A DNA stretch of 42,902 bases from CAYVFC01 sp964450715 (GTDB lineage: Bacteria; Myxococcota_A; Polyangia; Polyangiales; JAFGIB01): the NCBI GenBank assembly GCA_964450715.1, contig CAYVFC010000067.1:1-42902 (forward strand), written 5' to 3'. The notes beneath the pieces were generated by a model. That model searched no databases and was not told the origin of the DNA. It saw nothing but the letters and a program-made list of their open reading frames with translations. This document shows, in pieces, positions 23,478-34,806 of the stretch. The position numbers and the translations under genes were made by a program. Numbering within the stretch: position 1 is the first letter of the stretch; each line of letters begins with the position of its first letter.

Positions 23478-24656
23478 ATGCGAGAGCGGTCGAGGCGGGG
23501 GGCTAGGAAGACGGCGCGGATGTGCCGAGCGCTGGCTCTGTTCGTTTCGCTGGGTGTGGTCGCGTCGTACGGGTGTGCGGGGCGGGCAGCGTCCAAAAAG
23601 GAGAAGGCCGAGGACCGGCTCAAGACCGTCATGGTGGAGCCGGTGGGCCGCCGGGATATCGTCGAGGAGCTGGACTACCCGGCGGATATCCTGCCCGAGG
23701 TCGAGGTCCGCATCTTCTCGCCCGTGCCCGACCGCATCGTGAGCTTTCCCTGGAACGACGGCGACCGAATCCAGCGGGGGCAGCGGGTGGCGTTGATACG
23801 CAAAGAGGGCCTGGACATGGGGCTGGAAAACGTGGCGGCGCAGATCGATGCCCTGGATATCCAGATAAAAAACCTGGAGAGCGAGCTCGAGCGATCGGAA
23901 AAACTCAAGGCGGCCGGCGCCATCAGCGACCAGGCTTTTGACCAGATCAAGACCTCGCTCAGGTCCTCGCGTGCTCAGCGGCGGGCGCTGGCCGCCAGCC
24001 AGGGCCAGCTGAAGGTGAGCGCCGGAAACGCGGTGATCACCGCTCCCATCAGCGGGGTGATCGCGGACAAGATGTTGCAGCCGGGCGACATGGCCTCGCC
24101 CGCCGTGCCGCTGTGCCGCATCATCGTCATCGACCGGGTCAAGGTCGAGCTCAAGCTGGTGGAGTCCGACGTGCCCAAGGTCAAGGTGGAACAGAAGGCG
24201 CTGGTCGCGCTAGACGCTTTTCCGGAGCGGACCTTCGAGGGCCAGGTGACCCGGATACTGCCCTACCTGAATGCGGCCACCCGCACCAACACGGTGGAGA
24301 TCGTGCTTGCCAACCCGAAGGACGAGCCGGGCGAGCATTTCCTGCTCAAGCCCGGCATGTTCGGCCGGGTGCGCATCGTGGTGGAGAAGCGCGAGCAGGT
24401 GATCACCGCGCCCGAGCGGGCGCTGCTGTTGGACAATCGCATCCTTGAGCAGCAGAAGCCCGGGCAGGTGCTGCGCAAGGCCTTTGTGGTGGACGACAAG
24501 TCGACCGCCCGCGAGCGGGTGGCCCGGCTGGGAGCCCGCAAGGGCTCCACCTACGAGGTGCTGCAGGGGCTCGAGGTCGGCGACCGCATCGTGGTGCGCG
24601 GCCAGCACGGGCTCAGGGACGGCCAGCAGGTGGAGATCGTCGAGCCCGAGAAGTAG
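23478..24656 (+). CDS. RND efflux periplasmic adaptor (membrane fusion protein)
   Basis: A 392-aa HlyD/AcrA-family adaptor. An N-terminal signal ends near VVASYGCAG, so it may be lipid-anchored in the inner membrane. A short beta segment (about 55-85) leads into the biotinyl-lipoyl half, an antiparallel coiled coil (about 105-175, with LDIQIKNLESELERSEKLK) and the second lipoyl half (about 175-200, APISGVIADKML). Beta-barrel and membrane-proximal domains follow (about 205-385; KPGMFGRVRIVVEKRE is typical). The role is to link the inner-membrane pump to an outer-membrane channel, which is not encoded here. GAGGAGAG precedes the ATG. The permease follows after 46 bp. The leader contains an attenuator-like structure. 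Confidence 0.92.
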   Translation: MRERSRRGARKTARMCRALALFVSLGVVASYGCAGRAASKKEKAEDRLKTVMVEPVGRRDIVEELDYPADILPEVEVRIFSPVPDRIVSFPWNDGDRIQRGQRVALIRKEGLDMGLENVAAQIDALDIQIKNLESELERSEKLKAAGAISDQAFDQIKTSLRSSRAQRRALAASQGQLKVSAGNAVITAPISGVIADKMLQPGDMASPAVPLCRIIVIDRVKVELKLVESDVPKVKVEQKALVALDAFPERTFEGQVTRILPYLNAATRTNTVEIVLANPKDEPGEHFLLKPGMFGRVRIVVEKREQVITAPERALLLDNRILEQQKPGQVLRKAFVVDDKSTARERVARLGARKGSTYEVLQGLEVGDRIVVRGQHGLRDGQQVEIVEPEK

Positions 24657-24702
24657 GGCCGCCGATTTGCGGCAGAGAGAGAACGCCCGAGGATAAATCG
24701 CG

Positions 24703-27834
<3,132 letters not shown>

Positions 27835-27849
27835 CTAATTAACAATTAT

Positions 27850-27876
27850 GCGAACGGGGTCGGACTTAACTAATTA
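27850..27876 (+). repeat. Repeat cluster copy B (forward, shorter)
   Basis: The same sequence as copy A up to CTAATTA, after which it diverges (GTTCCCGG). It lies 2 bp after copy A, as a tandem copy. Confidence 0.85.
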
Positions 27877-27880
27877 GTTC

Positions 27881-27921
27881 CCGGCTCGAAATAGCCGATT
27901 TCGGCTTTCACGGCTAGCCGG
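27881..27921. repeat. Nested hairpin inside the repeat cluster
   Basis: CCGGCT (27881-27886) pairs with AGCCGG (27916-27921) and encloses a second stem AGCCG-atTT-CGGCT (27893-27906). A further pair, ATCCCG (27944-27949) and CGGGAT (27978-27983), follows. These palindromes resemble the extragenic hairpins found between mobile repeat ends. Confidence 0.6.
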
Positions 27922-28014
27922 ACGCACGCCACCAGCTTCAGAAATCCCGGAGAGCACTCCAAAAAAGACTGGAAATACGGGATCGGGCGCGATCTGGCCG
28001 AATTCCTGCGAACT

Positions 28015-28047
28015 GCGAACGGGGTCGGACTTAACTAATTAACAATT
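28015..28047 (+). repeat. Repeat cluster copy C (forward)
   Basis: Identical to copy A over GCGAACGGGGTCGGACTTAA and CTAATTAACAATT, and also preceded by an extra TGCGAAC unit. Confidence 0.85.
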
Positions 28048-28114
28048 CGGCAGAATCGCGACCGCTGATTGTCCGAGTATCACCTTGTTATCCGTCATTC
28101 GTATAGCGGTACCG

Positions 28115-28145
28115 AATTGTTAATTAGTTAAGTCCGACCCCCGTT
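28115..28145 (-). repeat. Repeat cluster copy D (inverted)
   Basis: The reverse complement of copies A and C with one extra C in the GGGG run. It ends 11 bp before the stop of the NlpC/P60-like gene. With copy A it brackets a 331-bp unit with inverted ends. No transposase gene lies between, so the unit is non-autonomous or a remnant. Confidence 0.85.
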
Positions 28146-28156
28146 ATTGTATTCCG

Positions 28157-28909
28157 TTATTCGATGCGACCCAGCACGATGCGGGTCTCGGCGGTCATGC
28201 CGGCGCGGGTGCCGTGCCAGCCGTAATGGGTCGGTGCACCGTTGCCGTCGGTGCCGAAGATGATGGTGCCATGGCCGAACCCTCCGGCTCCGCCGTATTC
28301 TCTCGTGTCGTCTTGGTGGGGGAGCGAGGTGGCGTCAGCTATGCGAAGTGTATACACGTAAGGATGTCCCTTGAGCGGACGAGGCGATCGCACGAGGAAT
28401 CCGACGTGCCCGGTCACGCCCTTGCCCCAGTGCGGGGGCCTGAGCCAGGCGAAGACGTCACCCGGGCGAGCATCCTGCAGCCTAGCTATCCGGCGCCATC
28501 CGCGCCGCCCCCGGTCGGTCGGCGCCCGCGAGATCACCCGGTAGAAATCGCGGGCGACCGGTCGCTCCCGGTATATTCCTCTCAAAGTCCTGGGCGCAAC
28601 CCTGCGGAGCACCCATTCGGCCATACCCGAGCAATCCCAAAGATACACGCCCCGGTAGTGCCGTACGACGGTCCGGTGCTGATAGCGGGTTCGCTTCAGC
28701 CTCTTCCGGATGCCATCGAGCACCCGCAGCACGCGGCGCGCGCCTCGGCTGGCCGGCGCGTCCGCCTCGGGGGCTTGCTCCCCTTGCGGGCGGTCTGCCG
28801 CGGTCCGCCCGTTTGCGTCTTCGGCCCGCGTCTCGGCGGCGCCGCTTCCGGGCAGCAGCGCCAGCAGGACCAGGCCCGCCAGCGCGGTGACCAGTAACGT
28901 CCAACGCAT
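28157..28909 (-). CDS. Exported NlpC/P60-like cysteine peptidase
   Basis: A 250-aa exported protein. A signal peptide (about 1-25, LLVTALAGLVLLALLPGSGAA) and an Ala/Glu/Arg spacer precede the catalytic domain (about 75-250). The NlpC/P60 signature is visible: WDCSG with nucleophile Cys93, TGHVGFL with His168, and a possible third residue in RIADATS (about 190). The segment between carries the usual PGDVFAW motif. Such enzymes cut peptidoglycan stem peptides, though the sequence is atypical enough that an amidase role outside the wall is possible. It begins just before the ferredoxin-type gene, oriented the same way but separated by 47 bp. Its stop is 11 bp from the inverted repeat copy D. Confidence 0.75.
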   Translation of the reverse strand: MRWTLLVTALAGLVLLALLPGSGAAETRAEDANGRTAADRPQGEQAPEADAPASRGARRVLRVLDGIRKRLKRTRYQHRTVVRHYRGVYLWDCSGMAEWVLRRVAPRTLRGIYRERPVARDFYRVISRAPTDRGRRGWRRIARLQDARPGDVFAWLRPPHWGKGVTGHVGFLVRSPRPLKGHPYVYTLRIADATSLPHQDDTREYGGAGGFGHGTIIFGTDGNGAPTHYGWHGTRAGMTAETRIVLGRIE

Positions 28910-28956
28910 ACCTCCATTTTAACACGAGGCCGCGCGGCGCGCAGCGCGGCCGTGCT

Positions 28957-30042
28957 CTACTCGTACTTCGAGAAGTCGACTCCCCGTTTCGCTGCCTTCT
29001 CCCGGTTCCACTGCTTCTCGTCCACCGGAGGCGGCACCTGCTCCTGCTCGGGCCGTTTCTCGAGTCGTACCGCATCCACCGGGCATTCGGTGATGCAGAG
29101 ACCGCAGCCGATGCACTTCTCGGCGATGACCTGGTAGCTGTCGTCCTTCTCCTCGATGGCGTTGACCTGGCAGCGCTCCTCGGCGCAGACGCCGCAGGCG
29201 GTGCACTCGTCCTGGTCGATCACGGCGACGTAGTGCGAGTTGACCACGGTAGTAGCGGCGATCCCCAGCTCGTTGATGCTCCTGAGCACTCCGCAGCAGC
29301 AGCCGCAGCAGTTGCAGATGTAGATGCGGCCGTTCTGCACGTTGCTGGTCAGATGCACCAGGCCGTTCTCCTCGCACTTGCGCAGAAGCTCGTAGGCCTC
29401 CTGTTTGGTGATGACCCGGTCCACCGGGCTGTCGTCGAACACGCCCGGTATCGGCGCCAGCGTCAAGCAGACCTCCAGCGGTCGGTCGCAGGGATGGTCC
29501 AGAAGCGCCTTCTCCTTCTTGCAGATGCACTCGCGCACGCCGAAGGACTGGCTCCTCTCGATCAGCTCCGAGACCTTTTCGTAGGGCAGCGCTTTCTGCT
29601 CGGTCTCGATCAGCTCCTCGATGGGCAGGGTCTGCATCATCTGGGGGCTGGTGGAGAAGAACTGCCTGCCGAAGACGGGATTGTATTTCTCGGTCAGCTC
29701 CGCCAGCTCGCGGTCGAGCCTTTCCAGCTGGAACTCGAAGATGCCGAAAACCCAGGGCAGCATCTTGAAGAACCAGTCGTCGCCGAAGCGGACGGCAAAG
29801 AGCTGGCCCCGCCTCCACATGGTCTTGAGCTTCTCCTGAAGCCCCTCGAGCGGCCTTCCGGTGCGCTCGGCGATCTGCTGGGCAGATTCGATCTCGAGGC
29901 GCAGATCGCAGAACAGCTCCGCCTCGTCCGGCTCGAAGATCTTCTTCAGTATCTTGATCTCCAGCCCGTCCTCGGTGGCCGGGAATCCGTTGGGCAGCGT
30001 GTCCAGTACTTTCGCCAGCTTCCTGTAGACCTCTTCGCTCAT
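28957..30042 (-). CDS. Multi-cluster 4Fe-4S protein with winged-helix-like N-terminus
   Basis: A 361-aa cytosolic iron-sulfur protein. The N-terminal region (about 1-95) is helical with a winged-helix-like look (EAELFCDLRLEIESAQQIAERTG) and may bind DNA or a partner. A Cys group at about 168-190 (CICKKEK...HPC...VC) is followed by CNCCGCCCG at about 245, a dense Cys stretch that likely binds a cluster. Two ferredoxin-type 4Fe-4S sites close the protein: DECTACGVC...C (about 275) and EKCIGCGLCITECP (about 305). AGGGAGAG precedes the ATG. The set of clusters suggests electron transfer in anaerobic metabolism; the partner is not obvious, although the DUF362 protein 1.6 kb away is another ferredoxin-bearing protein. 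Confidence 0.8.
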   Translation of the reverse strand: MSEEVYRKLAKVLDTLPNGFPATEDGLEIKILKKIFEPDEAELFCDLRLEIESAQQIAERTGRPLEGLQEKLKTMWRRGQLFAVRFGDDWFFKMLPWVFGIFEFQLERLDRELAELTEKYNPVFGRQFFSTSPQMMQTLPIEELIETEQKALPYEKVSELIERSQSFGVRECICKKEKALLDHPCDRPLEVCLTLAPIPGVFDDSPVDRVITKQEAYELLRKCEENGLVHLTSNVQNGRIYICNCCGCCCGVLRSINELGIAATTVVNSHYVAVIDQDECTACGVCAEERCQVNAIEEKDDSYQVIAEKCIGCGLCITECPVDAVRLEKRPEQEQVPPPVDEKQWNREKAAKRGVDFSKYE

Positions 30043-30251
30043 CGATTCTCTCCCTGTTATCGGCGACTGATTCTACCGCAGACCCATATCTTTACCACTC
30101 CGGCGGTACCATTCAAACGCTGCACCGCCTCCCGTCGTCCGAGAAGGTTACGAAAACGTGACATCGTCTCCCCGGCCGCGGGTTTTCATTCCAGATCGAG
30201 TATCGTAGCCTCTGTCCTTCCGGTTCGCGCGGTCGGGCCAGCAAAGACGCG

Positions 30252-31280
30252 GTGCAGGTACTCATCTACGAAAAATCGCTTCCCCGTATCGAAAAACGCT
30301 TGCAGGCCCACCTGCCGGCGGTGCGACCCGTATTGATGCGGGAGGACGGCAAGCTGCTTTTCGAAGGGCGGGTGGTCGATGCCGAGAACGCAGCAACCGA
30401 AGGTCTCTCGCCGCAGGCCGCCTGGGCCAACACCGATGTATACATCGGCGGGCCGGTGGTCGAGTTCATGGTTTTCTGTCTCAAGTGCGAAAGCCTGCGC
30501 TGGGTGCAGTCGAGCGCCGCCGGGTTCGACCACCCGGTCTTCGGCATGCTGGTCGACAAGGGGGTCACCCTCACCAACAGCGACGCTGCCGGCATCGCCA
30601 TCGCCGAGTACGTAATGGCAGGCGTGCTCGACCACTACCAGCCCAACCAGCAGCGCCGCCAGGCGCAGGCGGAAAAGCAGTGGAAGCGGATTCCGTTCCG
30701 GGAGGTCTGCGGCACCACCTGGCTGGTGATCGGCATCGGCAACATCGGCGGCCAGATCGCCCGGCGCGCCATGGCCTTTGGCGCGTACGTGATCGGGGTG
30801 CGGCGCTGCCCCACCGGCAACGAGCCCGCGCAGGAGACCATACGGCCGACCGAGCTTCTTTCGACCGTCCCTCGCGCCGACGTGGTAGTGCTGGCCGCTC
30901 CCTCCAACCAGCAGAGCCAGCATATCGTCAACGCCGAGTTTCTGGCCGCCATGTCGCCTCGCAGCACCCTGGTCAACATCGCCCGCGGCACCCTGGTCGA
31001 CGAGCAGGCGCTGCTTCAGAGCCTCGAACGCGGCATTCCCGAGCACGTCCTTCTCGACGTTTTCGAAAATGAGCCCCTTCCGCCGGAAAGTCCGCTCTGG
31101 TCCCACCCCCGCGTCCGTATCACCGCCCACAACGCGCCCAACAGCGAGGGGTTCCGGCAGCGCAACGACCAGCTCTTTCTCGACAACCTGGCCCGCTTCG
31201 TTGCCGGAACGCCGCTCAGGAACGCGGTCGCCTCGGAAACCGTCAAGCAGTCGGTACAGGGCAACCGCGATATCCGTTGA
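30252..31280 (+). CDS. D-isomer-specific 2-hydroxyacid dehydrogenase
   Basis: A 342-aa NAD-dependent dehydrogenase. The substrate domain comes first, then the coenzyme domain with the glycine motif GIGNIGG near residue 160 and a following basic residue pair (VRR), which may favour NADP. The catalytic set is Arg in NIARGTLVD (about 248), Glu in FENEPLP (about 278) and His in ITAHNAP (about 296). The start is GTG 30252, with no strong ribosome site. Downstream is convergent with the remnant frame at 31298. The substrate (e.g. glyoxylate, pyruvate or a phosphoglycerate relative) is not fixed by sequence. Confidence 0.88.
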   Translation: MQVLIYEKSLPRIEKRLQAHLPAVRPVLMREDGKLLFEGRVVDAENAATEGLSPQAAWANTDVYIGGPVVEFMVFCLKCESLRWVQSSAAGFDHPVFGMLVDKGVTLTNSDAAGIAIAEYVMAGVLDHYQPNQQRRQAQAEKQWKRIPFREVCGTTWLVIGIGNIGGQIARRAMAFGAYVIGVRRCPTGNEPAQETIRPTELLSTVPRADVVVLAAPSNQQSQHIVNAEFLAAMSPRSTLVNIARGTLVDEQALLQSLERGIPEHVLLDVFENEPLPPESPLWSHPRVRITAHNAPNSEGFRQRNDQLFLDNLARFVAGTPLRNAVASETVKQSVQGNRDIR

Positions 31281-31297
31281 GCTGGCGAGGTCCGGGG

Positions 31298-31579
31298 CTA
31301 CTCCCGTGTCAAGGTGAGCTCGTCGAGCTGCAGGCGTTCCTGGCAGGCGTCGTCGAGGACGCGAAGCACGAGCTGCTGGCAGTCGAGCGAGAGCGAGGGC
31401 TGGTAGAACCCGATTTGACCGTCACAGGCCTCGGCAATGGGGAAGTGAACCGCGCGAAAGGCCAGCGTATCCTCGGACCGCCTCGTCATGTACGTGAGTA
31501 CACTCCTCGGCGGCCCTGCGGGCGCGCTCGGTTTTTCGGGCGCCTTGGCCGCCGTATGGTCCCGGGCCTGAACGCTTAC
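31298..31579 (-). mobile_element. Possible IS66-type end with 63-aa frame (remnant)
   Basis: On the minus strand this stretch begins GTAAGCGTTCAGGCC at 31579, and bases 31525-31578 match the right edge of the window (42849-42902) almost exactly, including a 30-bp identical block. IS66-family elements are known to start GTAA(GCG). The frame inside reads cleanly to TAG 31298-31300, with ATG 31489 giving 63 residues (ending LDELTLTRE) and 84% G/C at third positions; upstream it stays open without a start into the DUF362 gene's antisense strand. Either a decayed insertion-sequence piece or a 5'-truncated gene. It fills the 380-bp gap between two plus-strand genes. Confidence 0.5.
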
Positions 31580-31660
31580 GATTTGCAGCTTCTCCGTAGC
31601 GGCGATCGTGTATACTTCCGGGCCGGCGCGGAAGGCCGAAACGCCGAAGCAGGAGTCGAT

Positions 31661-32860
31661 ATGGGACGCGAAGCGGAAGTGGCGATCGTCAAGGTCGATG
31701 AGCACGGCACTCTGGACGAGGCGGTGGCAACCGCCCTGGACTTGATCGAGGCCCGGGAGCTGATCGGGGCCGAGGATAACATCCTGTTCAAGCCCAACCT
31801 GCTGCTGAAGCTTCGTAACGCCTGCACCGAGGGGGACTTCATCCGCGCGGTGGCTCGCTACGTGAAGCAGAGCAACCCCAACATACAGCTGGGCGATTCC
31901 CCGGGGCAATTCCGGAGCCGGGCGCGCAATATCATAAAATCGCTGGGCATCGAGTCCGTGCTGGAAGAGGAAAACATCACCTACGCCGAGTTCGAATCGG
32001 GCGGCGTGCTGGTCGACAATCCCGCTGGCAAGCACATGCGGCGCTTCCACATCGCCAAGCCGGTGATGGACGCCGACCTGGTGGTCAACCTGCCCCGGCC
32101 CAAGTCCCACATCGAGGCGGTCTATACCGGGGCGGTCAAGAATTTTTGGGGGATCATCCCCGGCGGCGAGAAAGCCCAGTGCCACCTGTACGGCAAGACC
32201 CAGGAGCAGTTCGGCGAGACCCTGGTCGACAACTACCAGACGCTGCTGAACCTGGGAAAGAAACACCTGACCGTAATGGATGCGCGCACCTTCATGGAGG
32301 GGTTGGGGGGTCCGGCCAGCGGGCCCATGCGCCAGGTGGGGGTGATCATCGCCGGGCGGGATGCGGTCGCGGTCGACGTGGTAGCCCTGGCGCTAGGGCG
32401 TGCAAATGCATTGAAAGCCGTGCCGCATCTCAAGGATTGCGCGATCCGCGGCCTGGGTATGACCCGCCTGGAAACCATACGGATCTTGGGAAAGCAGATC
32501 GAGGAGGTGCGCCTGAAGCGGCGCATCGGCATCACCGCCAGCGCCATGGCCGACTTCATCGGCATCTTCTCCCGCCGCTTCGCCTACCAGACCATGCGCC
32601 GCATGCCGGCCCTGAACAAGTCGGCCTGTACCCAGTGTGGGGACTGTTTCAACATCTGCCCCAACGGAGCGGTGAGCTGGCAGAAGAAAGAATATCCCGT
32701 CTTCGATCGGGAGAAGTGCATCAGCTGCCTCTGTTGCGTGGAGTGCTGCCTGCAGCGGGCGCTAGACGCCAAGGGCGCGGGCCTTTCCGGGCTTTTTCTC
32801 AAGTACCCGGAGGTCAACACGCCGCACCACGCGCAGCGGGGGGCTTCCGGGGCTGAATGA
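31661..32860 (+). CDS. DUF362 protein with C-terminal dual ferredoxin domain
   Basis: A 399-aa protein. I start it at ATG 31661 with AGGAG 5 nt upstream; the frame is open further but runs across the remnant. Residues 5-300 form the DUF362 domain (VVNLPRPKSHIEAVYTGAVKNFWG is its hallmark, read here from about 140 to 163). The C-terminus (about 318-370) carries two 4Fe-4S sites: CTQCGDCFNICP and CISCLCCVECC. DUF362/ferredoxin fusions are frequent in anaerobes and are thought to be oxidoreductases acting on an unknown substrate. It has no signal peptide. The multi-cluster ferredoxin at 28957-30042 may exchange electrons with it. Confidence 0.85.
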   Translation: MGREAEVAIVKVDEHGTLDEAVATALDLIEARELIGAEDNILFKPNLLLKLRNACTEGDFIRAVARYVKQSNPNIQLGDSPGQFRSRARNIIKSLGIESVLEEENITYAEFESGGVLVDNPAGKHMRRFHIAKPVMDADLVVNLPRPKSHIEAVYTGAVKNFWGIIPGGEKAQCHLYGKTQEQFGETLVDNYQTLLNLGKKHLTVMDARTFMEGLGGPASGPMRQVGVIIAGRDAVAVDVVALALGRANALKAVPHLKDCAIRGLGMTRLETIRILGKQIEEVRLKRRIGITASAMADFIGIFSRRFAYQTMRRMPALNKSACTQCGDCFNICPNGAVSWQKKEYPVFDREKCISCLCCVECCLQRALDAKGAGLSGLFLKYPEVNTPHHAQRGASGAE

Positions 32861-32916
32861 TCCGGGGGCAGGGGGGAGGGGGTTGCGCGCGGGTCCGGCG
32901 CTCGCGGCTGTAGACG

Positions 32917-34800
32917 ATGCGGTACCTCGTAAAAACAGTTTTATCCGTTTTCTTCGTCCTGCTCGCCAGCGCCGGAGGCTGTGACTGCGGGCGGCTGTTC
33001 GGACCGGAGCCTTCAGCCGGCAGCGAGCCGGCGCGGCAGCCGGGAACGGGAAAAGCTTCACGGCTCGCGGCGACCGGTGGCGACGTCAGGTGGACCTTTC
33101 TCCGTCTGGGTCCCGCGGAGCTGCCGGTCGCTTCGACCGTGTTCGAGGTACGATCGGTTCTACCCGAAGAAGCAGAACAGAGCCTCGAGGTCGATCTGCA
33201 CCCGGGCTGCCTGCTGGAGCTGGGGGCCACCACCCGGGATGATAGAGCCAAGGCCACCTTTCGCGTCTCGTTTCTCGACCCCCGGGGAACGGTGGTACAA
33301 CGGTTTGAGAAGCGCATCGAAAGAAGCGTGTTCTGGCATGACTTCGCTATTCCCAGCGAGACCGATGAGCCCGTCACCTCCCTCCGGTTGGGGATCGAAG
33401 AGACCATCGGCGACAAGGCGCTCTGGTCCCGCCCCTACGCGCTCTGCCCGGCGAGCGGCGGAGAAGAACGGCGGCGCAACGTCATTTTGATCTCGCTCGA
33501 CACCTTGCGGGCGGATCGATTGGGGGTGTACGGCAACCCGGACGGTCTGACACCCAACTTGGACCGTATGGCGGGGGAGGGAACGGTGTTCGCCAACGCC
33601 TATGCCACCTATCCCAATACCCTGCTCTCGCACGGCTCTCTGTTCACGGGGCTTTTCCCGCGGGCGGAAAGGTCCGAGCGGGATATGGACCAGCCGCGGT
33701 TGCGAGCGGGAATCGAGACGCTGGCCGGGCGTTTTGCGGCCGCGGGATACGCCACCGGCGCCATCACCGAGAACGGGTTCGTGGGCAGCGGCTTCGGTTT
33801 TAAGCGCGGATTCGATGTCTACGACGATGGCGACAACAAGGAGGACTACCCCGGATACGCGGCGATGACCTTCCAGAAGGCCCTGAAATGGCTGGAGCGG
33901 CGACGGCGAGTCCCGTTCTTTCTCTTCGTACACACCTATGAGGTACACGCGCCCTATTCGGTATCTCCCGATCTGGTCGAGAAGATCGCGGAACGGTTCC
34001 CCGGCTATACCGGCCGGCGTTACCAGCGCTTCGCGGCCAGGGACTGTGCCCGGTACAACACGCGCCAGCTGCGCCTGGACGAGCGAGAGGTCGCCTGGAT
34101 CGAACGGCTCTACGACGAGGAGGCCCGGCGGCTCGACGCGGTAGTGGGCGCCTTCCGGAGCGGGCTCGAGCGTCTGGGGCTGAGCGACACGACCCTGCTG
34201 GTGCTCTTCTCCGACCACGGGGAGGAGTTTTCCGAGCACGGCTACCTCGGCCACGGGGAGACGCTGCACCGGCAGGCCCTGCACGTACCCTTGGTATTCT
34301 GGGCGCCGGGGACGATACCGGGCGGCCGTCGCGTCGAGCAGCCCATCAGCCTGATCGACGTGGGGCCGACTCTGGCCGAGCTGGTGGGAGTCGGGACGAT
34401 CTTCACCACTACCCCGGCCAGAAGCCGCCTGGACTGGATCTCGGGCAAGGTTGCAGAACCGGCCGCGCCCGTATTCAGCGAGCTCGCCTTCCGCCGCGCC
34501 TCTTGCCCAGCCGGTGCTGAGCAGCTGCACGCCTGTCGTTACGGCGGGATCGCCGTACGAGATGACCGGTACGCCTACATCCAGTTATCGATATCGAACG
34601 CCGAGCACCTGTTCGACCTGGACCAGGATGGGGAGGAACGGACCGATCTCACCCGCGAGCGGCCCCGTCTCCTCGAGCGCTATCGCGTCCTGGTAGAGGC
34701 GTATCGCGCCAGGACCGAGCCCTCGCCACTGGTGGAGACCGCCTCCCGGCTGGACGGGGAGACCCGAGAGAAATTGCGAGCTCTCGGCTACATCGAGTAA
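32917..34800 (+). CDS. Sulfatase-like lipoprotein (alkaline phosphatase superfamily)
   Basis: A 627-aa exported protein with a signal ending LLASAGGCDC, so probably a lipoprotein. An N-terminal domain (about 45-180) with beta character is not recognised. The sulfatase domain (about 185-560) has the first metal site ISLDTLRADRLGVYG (Asp near 194), the nucleophile segment YPNTLLSHGSLFTG (about 232-245) and the second metal site SDHGEEF...GHGE (about 428-446). The nucleophile is in a T/S-containing subfamily stretch rather than C-x-P-x-R, so formylglycine activation is unlikely; phosphodiesterase or transferase chemistry is possible. It ends just before the convergent Mla operon. Substrate unknown. 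Confidence 0.82.
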   Translation: MRYLVKTVLSVFFVLLASAGGCDCGRLFGPEPSAGSEPARQPGTGKASRLAATGGDVRWTFLRLGPAELPVASTVFEVRSVLPEEAEQSLEVDLHPGCLLELGATTRDDRAKATFRVSFLDPRGTVVQRFEKRIERSVFWHDFAIPSETDEPVTSLRLGIEETIGDKALWSRPYALCPASGGEERRRNVILISLDTLRADRLGVYGNPDGLTPNLDRMAGEGTVFANAYATYPNTLLSHGSLFTGLFPRAERSERDMDQPRLRAGIETLAGRFAAAGYATGAITENGFVGSGFGFKRGFDVYDDGDNKEDYPGYAAMTFQKALKWLERRRRVPFFLFVHTYEVHAPYSVSPDLVEKIAERFPGYTGRRYQRFAARDCARYNTRQLRLDEREVAWIERLYDEEARRLDAVVGAFRSGLERLGLSDTTLLVLFSDHGEEFSEHGYLGHGETLHRQALHVPLVFWAPGTIPGGRRVEQPISLIDVGPTLAELVGVGTIFTTTPARSRLDWISGKVAEPAAPVFSELAFRRASCPAGAEQLHACRYGGIAVRDDRYAYIQLSISNAEHLFDLDQDGEERTDLTRERPRLLERYRVLVEAYRARTEPSPLVETASRLDGETREKLRALGYIE

Positions 34801-34806
34801 TCCAGG

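Noticed and set aside
31277..31660. N-terminal extension of the DUF362 protein
   Set aside because: It crosses the mobile-element-like remnant, while AGGAG and ATG at 31651-31663 mark a clear start of the domain.
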